Origin: Saccharina japonica
Lineage: Eukaryota > Sar > Phaeophyceae > Laminariales > Laminariaceae
Assembly (NCBI GenBank): GCA_008828725.1
Contig: MEHQ01000646.1
Coordinates: 12,960 to 76,959, forward strand
Direction of reading: 5' to 3'
Length of the DNA: 64,000 nucleotides
Made by a program: the position numbers and the translations under genes
In this document: in pieces, positions 1 to 13,100 of the stretch
How positions within the stretch are numbered: position 1 is the first letter of the stretch
Layout of the letters: each line of letters begins with the position of its first letter
The notes under the pieces: generated by a model
Databases searched by the model: none
What the model was told of the DNA's origin: nothing
Seen by the model: the letters and a program-made list of their open reading frames with translations, nothing else

Positions 1-1005
1 TTTGGTGGTGTGCTTGTGGGGCAAAAACCCGCAACATCAGAAATATAATAACAGTTGCCGTGACGTTACTCGCACGTAATAAAAACGGTCCTTACATTTC
101 GGTCCAAAGTGACCCTGGATATGTCACAAACACACAGCACAACAGGAAAGAATGCAAGATAGGTGGCAGACTACGGACAGCAGCCTTCGATAAAACAACT
201 ACCCACAGCAGCAGTACAGCCCAGATGGATGTGCCACTCAAGCACGATGTTTCCTACTGGTGTGGGCGGCAACGCCGTAACGCCGTGCTCTGTGCATGTT
301 GTCTCTAGTCTATCTGGTACATGTGTTTGGCCTGTGTGGATGTATGAGAGCAAAAAACAGACAACATCTTAAAAATAGAACAGTATTATTTACTGGCACG
401 TACGTACAAAACACGGCCTCATGCTGAAAACCCGGTAAATCGTCTTGAGCACTCCCGCGGGAAAAAAAACTTTGAGCGCCCGCCACGCGAGCTACAGTGC
501 TCGGATCAAGCCCAAACCTCGACCAATGTGTCCGGCCGGGCCTCCCGTGTCGGGGTACTTAGCGTTTTGCCGAAAAGCGCTCGCGCGAGAAAAGTTGCGA
601 AAAGTGCGAAAATTTCACAAACATAACTATACATATACCAGGTACCATGGTATTAAGTAAAAGCCCTTTTCCGCCCTCCCCGCTACATGCACAGGCCGAT
701 AAATCAGGCTACACTTGGTCAACCAAAAAGCGTGAGGAGATAAATACGGCCAGTACCAGATGCAAAACAACACACACGGCAGCCTGGTACTCGCCATGTA
801 TGCGAACCGTGCAACTGCGCCCGGTCAACATACGCTCAACCCGCATGTAACTTTAAGGTCGCTTCCCGAGTCGCAATATGACAATGAAAAACGATGCAAG
901 CAAACTAGCGCCAAGCTACCGGCGTCACCCCGCAACAGTCACTGGTACGAGTAAAAGCAACAGTCGACAAAGGTTTGAGCTGTGTAAAGCAGTGAGCATG
1001 GTCAC
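1..1005 (-). other. RRP5 intron 16 (continues off window)
   Basis: I see no further S1-like exon on the minus strand here, so this is most likely intron leading to exons beyond position 1. Confidence 0.5.
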
Positions 1006-1143
1006 CTGGACGACAAGAAGGCGACCGTCGGTTGTGCTGGCGACTGCCCACTTGGCGTCTGGCTTGGCCAGCACCACCTTGGCAGAAACCGTCTCTCCCG
1101 CCTCGAAAGGCACCATCGCCTTTCGACGCTTCGACCGCCCGGC
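1006..1143 (-). CDS. RRP5: RRP5 exon 16 (last in window)
   Basis: Forty-six codons in phase 0. FEAGETVSAKVVLAKPDAKW starts another S1 fold. Acceptor GAGCAG, donor GTGACC. The transcript continues off the left edge. Confidence 0.85.
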
Positions 1144-4100
1144 CTGCTCACACCAAGCACACGCAGAAACAAATAATGGCGAGTTAGCTACCTGGTACAC
1201 TTATTCAAACGGCTATGGCGTAGACTGCGTACTAAACCCGATATTTTAGACCATGTGGTAATTATAAAGACTACGAACAAGTCAACGGAGGGGGGGGGGG
1301 TACGAGATTGGTTTGACTTAACACGTGTTGTTCATCTTTCACAGCAATTTCATGATTCGAGTGCTGCGGTCCGACATCCGCTTACCTTTGATAACAAAAG
1401 CAAGCTAAACGCACGGCCAGGCAACATGCCATCTTTGGGCGGAACGAAACAGCATAGACACTCTACTCAACACTCCCTCCTACACCAAGCGAGTTGAAAC
1501 GGAGGCTGCGAGTGTTGAAGGGGCGATCTCCCAGGCATGGTAGTGGCATGGAAGTGGCTAACGTAAAAGGTACACAAAAACAATACACACAAAACAACAC
1601 CAGGTCTCCAGCGAAGGCCAGCTGAACAACCTAGCCAATTAACCAACAACAAATCGGCACATCGTGCAGACGACAGTATTAATATAAATAGTGTATCGTG
1701 CTACTATAAATAATACCTACTAATGGTGAATATATTAGAATACAATAGTGGGGGCAGGCGTTCCGAAGCCATTGTGACATAATCATCTATTAATTAGTCT
1801 TGAGCTGAGGTATCATACATAGGTGCATGCATGCGTACCTTGACGAGTTCGGTGTCCATGGTGACATCCACCACCCCCTTCGACTTGTCCATTCCGAGCA
1901 CGCGAACCTGCCGGGGGAGAGGGAGACGCACAACAAGCACATGCACATACATGCACATAGTATAAACACTCACGTAAATCATCTAACCATTTCATGGCGA
2001 GTAGCCACAAAAAAAAAACTCAAGCACAGTAAGCACGTGTACAGAAGATTGGTATAAACATGATGTGAATCTACATATAATAACAGCGGACAACACGGCG
2101 ACGAAAAGCTTTAGGCAAGAAACAGCAAGCACAAGACGCATGGGGGGCAGGTCTATTAATAGACCCCTTTAGAAGTGCATTCGCCTTCTGTTGCATACAC
2201 TACTTGGAAATAGACTGCAAAGGTCATTTTTGGAGTGGGGTGGGATACATTACTTGGAAGTATACTGTTATATACTGTCATTTGAAGGGCTGATCGCAAC
2301 ACATGACGTTCAGCACGGGTTCGAGAAAGAGGTGAGGTGCAACGTACTCAAAAACAGCAAAAGCCATCCCGGACACGTTTGAATACCAGCAGGGGGCAGG
2401 CTGCGACAGGTGTCTACAAGCCGAAGCACCGGTCGCAGCGTGACCCCTGATGGCATTTGCAGGTGTCCATAAGAGCTTTCGCTGCACTGTGTGTGTACGT
2501 CGTACCTCACCTGTTCCTCGAACCCCTGCTGGATGTTAAATGTGCTACAAGAAGTCCGTCGAATGTACCAGGTACTATTAAAGGACAAATCAACCATTTT
2601 GATTGTTTGCGGTTGAAAGACATCACAATACCGTTGACAAAATCTCATCTGCCGGCCCCACTGGCGTGTTTATATCGGAGCCTGGACGCTCACACTATCG
2701 AGTAGCGGACCGGACGCGCCCTATCAAGGCACGAAGATTTCGCTAGGCAACAGGACACGATGAAGCATGCAAAGTGACAGGTTCCAATTACTATGCCACC
2801 CTGAAACATCCATTGTTACTGGGGGGGGGCATGATAAATCATAACCTTCTGAACATAATAATACGGTGTCTGAACATATAGGGGGATGCATGCTTTTTCG
2901 GTCCATCGTGGGTTCCGATTCCATATTATTACCATTACTATTTTTATAGCAATAGCCCACCCAGAAATAGTTTTTGTTCCTCACCTTAACCTCGTTCCCC
3001 TCCTCCACCCCTTCCATGGCGTGTTCCGGCGAGCACACCATCAGCTGCCCTCCCTTCTCCTTTTTGCTCGCGGCAGCCTTAAGCACAACACCGTATTCCT
3101 TCAAAGCCACAACCACGGCGTTGTAAGTAGCCCCGAACTCCAATCGACCCCACGGAGAAGCGTCTCCCCCCTCCTCCCCTTCCCCCAGTTTTGAATTTGA
3201 GGAGGCAAAAGCTTCGGACAGGAAGGAGCGGAGGTACAGGCCGGGGGAAGCCGAAACGGTAGTCCTGTTGAGAGTAACTACCACCCGGCCGGTGTCTACA
3301 TCCACACGCTGGACCACGCACCTGGGGGAAAAAGGACGATAACAGGAGAGAACAGTGAGATGCATGTGTTACTTGTCAGGTCAAGAAGGAAAACAACGGA
3401 ATGCATGTGTAGTATGCAGGTCAAGGAATAAAAAGTCGGGGGCTTTGCGGTCGCGACAAGTACACACAGCGTACACATATCATAGCATGACCATACCCTA
3501 AAGCGGGCCAAAATCGGGCACGAGCGTATACCGTGACACGGTATGGTTAAAAAAGTACGCGACCCGAGAGCATGGAGCGGGTATCTCTGGTAAATACGAC
3601 TGTGGTCGTTTCCAATCGGTCTTGGCCGTGGCGGAAAGACTACCTTATCGGAATAGCAGCCTCTTTTTTAAAAAAAATAATAAAAAAAACAATAGCTGTG
3701 AGCTCGAAGATTTTGTCGAAGCTCATCTTTGCTAGCTGAGTGTATGAAGCATGGCCTTAATTGTCCATTCAATTGCGCCTAGATCCACTAAAGAACCAGG
3801 AAAACTCTTCGCAAGACGAAAACGGCAACATTCTAACTAGTACTAACATGACACCCAACTACCGTCGGAAAAAAAACCCTGACAATTAAGGCATCAACCA
3901 CATAAGGCAGAATCAGTCGGTTCCGAGGGTATAGGTTGTCTTGGATTGCAACTTAGCTCTTATGTACAAAACAAAAACTATCAGTCTAATTTCAAGACAT
4001 TTGTCCCCGAACCGGGACTGCGGTCCTGAACGGGTTAATGAGCTGAAAAACTCAAGCGCAGCACGCTCTTTCGTCCATGCTTGATACGATCGTAATCGGG

Positions 4101-7100
4101 GGTGTATTGGTGGGTACCTGTATACCGCTCAAGTCGAAGTGGGGAAAATACCTTGCGGTCCACACCACGCCAAAAAACACTTTTTTGCACTGTCCCCCTT
4201 CGCGAGGGGCCTCCTCTACCTCCTGCTTGTACGACCAAAACTTGATACACTTCTCAATCACAGGAGAAACACGCACCACAACGACACAAGCAAGCGCCTG
4301 TAGAAAACCAGCTAAGCTATCGATGAAAAACATAATTACAAAGGTGTCGTACCACCCACACCAAAAACCCACCTTACGCTGTCCCCCTCCGTGAACATGC
4401 CGCGAGGGTCCTCCACCGTCCGATCAGCCACCATGGACCGCGGGCAAAGCGCCGAAAACCTCCCCAAGAACTTCACGAACACCCCGAAAGACTCCACCCG
4501 GGACACGAATCCAGCAACCAAGTCCCCAGTGGACAACTCCGACGCTTCCCGGGGCAAAAAAGCCTCCTTACTTTCTTCATCCCCACCAGAGGCAGCCTTC
4601 GCAGCCGCGGCAGCAGCCGACAGCAGCAAAGGCTTGAGAGAGACGATGGGCACGCCTGACTTATCCACCTCCAGCACAAGCAGCTTGTCGATGCTCGTCC
4701 CGGGGGTCAGTTTCGAGGCGAGGGTTTCGTCGCAGACTGAGGCGTGATCACCGAGGTGAGAGATCGGCAAGACGCCCCTTATGGTGGACGATGATGACGA
4801 AGACTTGGCCGAGCTCTTCTTATCCTTTTTCTTCTTTTTGGAGGACGAAGGAGACGAGAAGATGAGGTCGACCGCGAGAACACCGTCCGCTCTTAGTGGA
4901 GCCGACGCCACTGTTCCGGAAACGATTTCTCCCGGGGAGAAGGGACACGCCGCCTTGGCATCGTCTGGGTTATTTTCCGCGTCGTCCTATCGATGTTGAC
5001 GACGGGGGTCGGTTGAAGTCGAAACGAGTCAAGACAGGTCCAGCATAGTATAAAGCAAGCCCAATAGGTCGAGCCATTTCAAGTCAAGTCAATTTTAAGT
5101 CGAGTGAAAAAATGAAGACTACGATTTTGACCGAAGTTCTGGAGATACATTTATTCACTTTTGTTGAACTCTTTGAAAAAAAAAGGAACCTGATTTTAGT
5201 GAGGGGAAAAAAAGTAGGTCAAACATCCTTGTTGTGTTTGTTCAATGCTTTGAGCAATCAAATTGAAGTCAAGAGAAAAGTCTACGCGGCCAAGTCCCAT
5301 GGGTTTTGGGAGACAAAAGAGGCGTTACCCTGACCCTACACCTATAACGTATATATGCGCTATTTCCAGCAACAGGTAGATACGATACTGTTTCACGCGT
5401 ACCCTACGACGTGTATAGTATCACATCGTACGTAGCACCACCGCCCTATAAACGGCTATAGAGACAGGCTACCTTGTGCAGAGGGGCGGTCACGGCGGGG
5501 GTCAAGGGGCTGATCGCCGACTCCCCCACGGACGACAGCATCGGGTGCCGCGGAAAAAGCATCGGCCACCCTCCCCAGCACCCCGGCAGGAGGCAAAACC
5601 GCGCCGGAAATCGAGACCGTCCCTTGCGTCTACTCTGCAGCCATCACGCCCGTCCAATGGGCCGCGCTCCCCGCCGAGTTGAAAGCCGACAAGATCATTT
5701 GAACTCGGCGGGGAGCGCCGCCCATTGAACGGGCGTAATAGCGGCCGAATAGTTGGAAGGGACAGTCTCGATTTCCGGCGCGGTTTTGCCTTCTGCAGGG
5801 CTGCTGGGGAGGGAGGCCGATGATTTCTCCGCGGCAGCTGCTGCCGTCATCCCTGGGGGAGTGGGCGATCCGTCCCTCGGATCCTCCGGGCGGGGAGCGG
5901 GCCTGTGGTCAAAGCTGCAGGGCGTGCTAAGACAAGCCAAACCTACCTGCTCTGATGGTCTAATGATCTAATAAACCAGGTACTAATACGGGGGATCATA
6001 GTAAACACTAGTAAATAGGACATATCGTACACACAAACACCTACCTGGTACATATTTCCCTATTTTTACTATTAATAACGAAATTTGGTCCTATTTACGG
6101 TGGCCCTCCGTAATTGGTGTTGTGTGGCATACTAGGGATTCGGAGCGCAGGCTATCTTGTGCAGAGCGATCTCCGTGGCCGTATCCGTAGGGCTTGCAAA
6201 CGCACAATGTCACACCTAGTGGGCACTATACAACCCGTACCGTTTGCAGCGGTTAGATGCATCCATACCAAGTATATTATCCCAGTTACCCACATCACAC
6301 CTTTATCGAAGGCAGGCACATCACAAGCAGTTGGGACAGCAACGAAAGGCCTCGACCCTTGACCTTGCTACTACAGTAGCTGTGCATGCGTGAGTGACTG
6401 GGTGAATGTACCCGGCTTTCAATCCCACCGAGTTGTTGGGGTTATAATCTAGTCTCGGAAGGTCAGAGGCCGGGCGTTACAAGTGGACCCCTTTTCCCGA
6501 AGGATAGGGAGTTCCACATGCGCTTAATTTTCGCCGCATTCTATACCCAGGGGGTCATACCCGGAGGTCCCCTCGGGCTGTTGATGCGCGAACCTACCAC
6601 AATCTATACAGTAAGGCACTTATTCTACAGCTGTTGGAGTAGTCCAACCACTACTCACACTCCGAAGAAAAAACACCAGTCTATGATATGGTGTTCTGTC
6701 TCTAAAATGTGGGTTTGGGAAGGAACATTATAAAAATATTCCCAAACCAGCTCCACTTAAGGGGAATACACGTATGCCACCGTGGCCACAAGCCGAAAAC
6801 TGGACACCGTGGAAGAGTTATTCCAGGAGTCCATCAAAACTAGATTTCAGCATGAACCACAAACCCACGCCTCGTTCAACTTGTATTTGGTTGTGATAAC
6901 TACAGCGGTGTGCGTGCTCCCGCTTAACGTCAAGGAGGAGCACGCACACCGCTGTAGTTATCACAACCAAATACACATCGAAAAGGCATGGGTTTCGGGT
7001 CCATGGTGGGATCTGATTTCTATGGGCTCCCGTAAAATATTAGTCCATGGTGTCAAGTTTTCAACTTATGACCACGGTGGCATACGTTCATCCTCCTTGG

Positions 7101-10100
7101 GTCGAGTTCGTTTGGAAATTTTTCGAGAATGGTAATGTTTTTTGCCAACTGCACACGCAGATTTTAGAGACAAAACATCGTTTCAAACCCATATTTTAGA
7201 CCCAGAGACAGAGAGAGAAGCCGTTGCTCCTCCGTAATAGTGGGAGACCGTTGCTCCCCTGTCACGATTGCGTCACCCGACTAACCAACTCTACGCATGC
7301 CAACAATGCTGCAGAACGTTATCCCGTAACACGCCACACACTGAAACCCACAGCACACACTCTTGGAACTAGGGGGTCGGTCCAAATGACCGGAAAAGTA
7401 GACAATACGCAGCTCACCACAATCTAAGCAGGCGCTACTCTTTCACGATGTGCGCAATAAGGATAAGGATCATCGCCCTGTTTTCCGACAACGGAAGCAT
7501 CCACTCTACATACACAAAAGGCTGACAACATCTACACGTGCTTTCGGGAGACAAACACTACTCAGCTGGTCCAGGTTACCCTCCAGCTGGGCCTCGTCAC
7601 GTGAGGCCCAGCAGGAGGCTAGCCTGGACGAGTTGAGTTGTGGTCGTTTCCCAGAAAGGCGTGAAGAGAAGGTCACCCTTCAACATCTCGTGAATAGCAC
7701 TACGTGGGTGCTTTCGTTGACGAAAAAAACGGGACGATACTTCGCGGACGTCGTCGTTTCGTTGCCTTTAGTCGGCGTCCTGGCGACGGGGGATGCTGGC
7801 TTGTCCCCCTTGGTGCCGGCCGTCTCTTCCTCTCCTCGCTGCTACTGGCAACAGCGGTCGACCGCGTGTGCAGAAGGTTTGGCTATTGGCCACACGGTCG
7901 GGTACTGTTGCCCTCGACAGCACGGAGAGCAAGAGAAGTCCGGCAGCGAGGCGGGCAAGCGTCCCCGTCCCCAGGACGGTGACCAAAAGCAGCGAGACGA
8001 CGAAAACCAAGGTGACTACTGCTGAAGACAGCGTAGGCAGGCAAAATCGAGGCGTAGGAGCCGCTGCGCTTGCTGATTCACCAACACCACCTGCAGCTCC
8101 AAGGGTTGGGTTATCCCGAGGGCCTTGGCTGGGGTTCTGCGGTTGGTATGTACGTAATTGGAGGTGTTCCCCACTCCACGGTATAGAGGCATCATACGTC
8201 GTTAAACGGGAGATCGAGGCCTCGTTCCCTCGACTGGTAGCACTCAGACAATATATATGCATAAAAAAACTTGCCCACTCTTCTTGAAATGTGTTAGTTA
8301 ATGTACCCGGCTTTCAATCCCACCGAGTTGTTGGGGTTATAATCTAGTCTCGGAAGGTCAGAGGCCGGGCGCTACAAGCGGACTCCTGTTCCCGAAGGAT
8401 AGGGAGTTCCACATGCGCTTAATTTTCGCCGCATTCTATACCCAGGGGGTCATACCCGGAGGTCCCCTCGGGCTGTTGATGCGCGAACCTACCACAATCT
8501 ATACAGTAAACTACTTGATCCACAGCTGCTGGAATAGTCAAACCACTACTCACACTCAAAAGAAAAAACAACGGTCTATGATGCTCTGTTTCTAAAATGT
8601 GGGTTTGTTTAGGAACATCCTTGAAATATTTCCAAAACCAGCTCCGAGAAAGGGGAATACACGTATGCCACCGTGGCCAAAGGCCGAAAACTGGACACTA
8701 TTATTTTACAGGGGCCAAGCAAAGTCAGATTGCAGCATGAACCAGGAACCCACGCCTCGTGCAAAGTGTATTTGGTTGTGATAACTACAGCGGTGTGCGT
8801 GCTGCCGCTTAACGTCAAGGAGGAGCACGCACACCGCTGTAGCTATCACAACCCATTACACATCGAAAAGGCATGGGTTTCGAGTCCATGGTGGGATCTG
8901 ATTTTGATGGGCCCCTGTAAAATATTAGTCCATGGTGTCCAGTTCTCGGCTTACGGCCACGGTGGCATACGTCCATCCCCCTTGGGGCGAGTCCGTTTCG
9001 AAATATTTCGAGAATGGTAAATGTTTCTTGCCAACTGCACGCACGTTTTAGAGACAAATGCATCGTGCCAAACCCATATTTTAGACACAGAGACAGAGAG
9101 ACATCGTTGCTTCTCCGTATTAGTGGGAGACCGTTGCTTCCCTCTGTCACGATTGCGTCACCCGACTAGCTAACTCCACGCATGCCAACATGCCGACAAC
9201 GCTGCAAAACGTAACCCTACGATAAGCCACTCGCTGAAATAAATCTACAGCACAAAATCTTGGAACTAGGGGGTCGGTCCCAATGACCGGAAAATTCGAC
9301 AACTCGACGCTAACCACAATCCAAGCAGGCGCTACTCTCTCACGATGTGCGCAATAAGGCTAAGGATCATCGCCCTGCTTTCCGACAACAAAATCATCCA
9401 CTCTACAGACGCAAAGGTTGACAACATCTGCATGCGATTCTGGGAACGAACACTACCCAGCTGATTCAGATTACCCTCCAGCTGAGCCTCTGCACGTGAG
9501 GCCCAGCAGGAGGGTGGCCTGAATCAGCAGGAATGTGGTCGTTTCCCGGAAAGGCGTGAAGAGAAAGTCACCCTTTGTATCGACGTGAGTTGCAGTGCGT
9601 GGGTGCTTTCGTTGACGGAAAAAACAGGAATAATTTTGCGGACGTCGTCGTCGTCTCGTTGCCTTTAGTCGCCGTCCTGGCGACGGGGGACGCTGGCTCG
9701 TCATGTTAGCCTTGGTGCCGGCCTTCTCTTTCTCTCCCCGCTGCTACTGGCAACAGCGGTCGACCGCGTGGGCAGAAGGTTTGGCTATTGACCACACGGT
9801 CGGGTACTGCTGTTGCCCTCGACAGCACGAAAAAAAAATAAGTCCGGCAGCAAGGCGGGCAAGCGCCCCCGCCACCAGGACGGCAACCAAAAGCAACAAG
9901 ACGAGGACGGTCCCTACCGGAGAGAGCGAAGGCAGGCAAAAACGAAGCGTAGGAGACACTTCGCTCGCTAATTCACCAACACCACCTGCAGCTCCAAGAG
10001 TTCGGTTATCCTGAGAGCCTTGGCTGGGCTTAGGCGGGCAAGCGTCCCCGCCACCAGGACGGCCACCAAAAGCAACAAGACGAGGACGGTCACTACCGGA

Positions 10101-13100
10101 GAGAGCGTAGGCAGGCAAAAGCGAAGCGTGGGAGCCGCTGCGCTCGCTAATTCACCAACACCACCTGGGACTCCAAGGGTTGGGATATCCTGAGGGCCTT
10201 GGCTGGGGTTCTGCTATTGGCATGCACGTTATTGCAGGTGTTCACCACTCCACGGTTAAGACGTATCACACGTCGTTAGAGGGGAGATCGAAGCCTTGTT
10301 TCTTCGACTGGTGGTACTCAGAAAATATACATGCATCAAAACACTTGCCCACTCTTCTCGAAATGTAGGAGATAATGTACCCGGCTTTCAATCCCACTGG
10401 GTTGTTGGGGTTATAATCTAGTCTCGGAAGGTCAGAGGCCGGGCGCTACAAGTGGGCTCCTTTTTCCGGAGGATAGGGAGTTCTACATGCGCTTAATTTT
10501 CGCCGCATTCTATATCCAGGAGGTCATACCCGGAGGTCCCCTCGGGCTGTTGATGCGCGAACCTATCACGATGTATACAGCAAACTACTCCTGTTACTAG
10601 CAGCTAAAAAAAAAAACAGGGTGGGAACCACCATACGAAAAATATTGACATACCTGGTACACATCATACATATCTGTATCTTGACGAGTTCGTTTTTTTG
10701 TTGTCACTCCGTCGTAGCGAAAAAAAAAACAGAACAGAGATAAAACGCCCTAATATTTGAGTGACTCATGTAGGTCGACCCTTACCTCTTGAGCCGTTGC
10801 ATCGCCCATCTGCTCCGTTTTTCCGGCAACATCGAGGGCGAGAGACAGCTTGGGAGGGTAGGCGGTAGTGTCGCATGAACGAACCACGCAACCCACCACC
10901 TGTCACGCCATCAACGCCATCACAAAATAAAGTACGAGACAAAAACATGCAATCACACGAAGGGAACGGCACAGATACGCGAGAAACGCCATGCAAGGTG
11001 TCACACCAACACAAAAAACAAAAGCATAGACAAAACAATCAGAGGGCAACAAATCTATCGTCAAAATCGTCTTATTGGTGTCAGGTGTATATCAACAACA
11101 GCAGAGACATCACCGATCAACGGAATGTTACTTGTCACGCCGTCACGAACCAACGGAACAGAAGGCTTGAAATAAAAATAAAAGTAACAGATTAAACAGA
11201 ACCCCAGAAAGCGAATTGCAGGCCTTCACGCCGAAAAAGAAAAATGACGCTGCGTAACCTGCACAAGACGGCCAAAACCCACTACGAATACTCGTACAGT
11301 CTTGCGAGCAACGCAGACCTCACCAGTCACCCGTTACGTATCACGCCCACAGCTAAAAAAATCGAACATAAAAGACGCCACAACAAAACTAGCAACGAAA
11401 AAATGCCTTCGAACACAGAGGGCGATGCTCGACAGACCCCCCCCCCCTGCCGTCAGCCAGAAACTGGTTTTCGTTTAGTGAAAACAACTGCTAGGATCTG
11501 TACAATAAGGGTCTCCCATTAAGGCTAAGGGCGTGGTGTGTCTAGTAGAGCAATATGACCGCCTTATAGAGGGAAGCCGCCTTATTCATTCCAGGGTATG
11601 AGTACATGTTTTCAGTCGCGCAAGGCGATTTTGACCGCCTTGTATCGGGATACCGCTCTATGGAGGGACACCGACCTCTTTCAGAGAAAGGGTGACGATC
11701 GTACCTGGCCGGCAGAGAAGGCCTCGGTAGGGTCGTGGATGCCATGCCGAGTCAGGGCTTTGGCGGGTAGCAGACCAAACACGTTGCCGTAGAAGGACAC
11801 GTGCAGGCCAAACGGTGCCACCTTCGTCACGAACCCCGTGCAAGCCATGCCTTCCTTTGCCTGCAAACCAACAGAACAACCGTGTGGCGGGAACGGACAC
11901 AGCGCGCGACACCACTTACAACCCATGCAGAGAATTTTTTTTATCCCAGACTAATTCCAAGTAGTTTGTCCCTGAACACGTGGGACGAGTTCTCGAGGGT
12001 TTAAGACATGCCCTATTGTTTTCGTGATCATGTCAATGGGCTCTATGGTCATATTTTCATAACATACAACTGAATAACCAAACCACAACCCCTCTACTAG
12101 AACGGGGGCATATCAATACATAATACACAGCGATACATACTAATCAAATCCCAACATGGACTTTACACCCATGTATCCCCTTACGTAGTTTATTCTGCTT
12201 AGTACTATAACGGGGGGCCATAGAAATAAAAACCGATGACATGCACAAAAACCTGTATGTTCCAGCACTTCAGCTAAACAAACTTGGTCCTGATTGCTAT
12301 GTTCCCCCTCTATCTACTGCGAAAACGACCACACGAATTTTGCACGCAAAAAACGCAGCTGCACTTTGATTCCAAGCAGTGAATGCAGCAGACTTGCAAA
12401 CGGGATGATTCAAAGGTTCACTACTTCCGGCGATAGGTAAGACATGCTGTGGACGTCTGCTCTCACCTCTTGGTACGACGTGATCGGCGCGCGCTTGTCT
12501 TTGACCATGGTCTTCTTCAGCGTTAAGGTTGCCTTGCTTGATCCAGCGTCCACGGTCAACACCCTGCCCTTTACTCGAGCGCCCACCTGCGATACCAGAT
12601 AGGGTACAAGGGCACACGAGGTGACGGCCATAAAAAACAAAGACAAACTTTGGTAAGGAGTTTTATTTCCCATGGGAATTAGGTTGTTTCATAGACAAGA
12701 GTACGAGAGTGGCATGCTGGAAGAAGAAGAAGCGCCAGCAAAGACGGGAGAAGGAAGGTGTCGCTATAGGGGGACTCGAGCCATAAACCGCAGCTACGAC
12801 CTACAAGCAATTCATCTGCCACAAATGAAGCTCAACAGACGGGTGTTACATGTTCGAACAGTCCACCTGTGAGTGCAACACAACAGGCCGCGCTACACCG
12901 ACAACGTCAAACGCTAGAAGAGTAGAGGACATGCAGTCGTGCAGTTATGCCGAGGGAAGGGAACGGAAAAGGGTATGTGTGGACATCTCAGCGATCTTGG
13001 TGGTAAGTGTCGTCATCCCGACGGTTGAGAGTAGCAAATATATTTTGCATCCTTGATATCCACGTACCGCTAATTTTCTACTATCAATAGGTACTATTAA

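Larger units (their letters stand above)
6407..10583 (+). repeat. Composite A-B-A-B-A repeat (LTR-like A units, about 1.7-1.9-kb B units)
   Basis: A units of about 204 bp start at 6407, 8302 and 10376. Each begins TGTACCCGGC and ends CTATACA or close to it, so they have the TG...CA ends of an LTR. B units (about 6611-8301 and 8506-10375) are colinear relatives, each with a foldback block and a GGCGGGCAAGCG-rich block. Part of the second B is internally duplicated (9860-9990 and 10035-10165). No gag or pol is visible. It could be a tandemly amplified non-autonomous LTR element. Confidence 0.75.
4987..10785 (-). other. RRP5 intron 12 (5.8 kb, repeat-filled)
   Basis: Exons 12 and 13 join in phase without an extra exon. 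The intron carries the inverted duplication at 5505-5890 and the composite A-B-A-B-A repeat. No independent gene is recognised. Confidence 0.75.

Noticed and set aside
4052-4394. Open frames on both strands just left of exon 13
   Set aside because: They are intron sequence. No S1 motif is present, and exons 13 and 14 join directly in frame.
5474-5940. The inverted arms in RRP5 intron 12 as an RRP5 exon
   Set aside because: Exons 12 and 13 already join in phase 0 and in the family order. The arm frames run into stops and have no clear acceptor/donor pair. An alternative transcript cannot be excluded.
6518-8595. Identical short frames MRLIFAAFYTQGVIPG in the A units as a gene
   Set aside because: The identity reflects the repeat itself. 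The frame changes after the A unit, and the third copy has differences that are not codon-biased.
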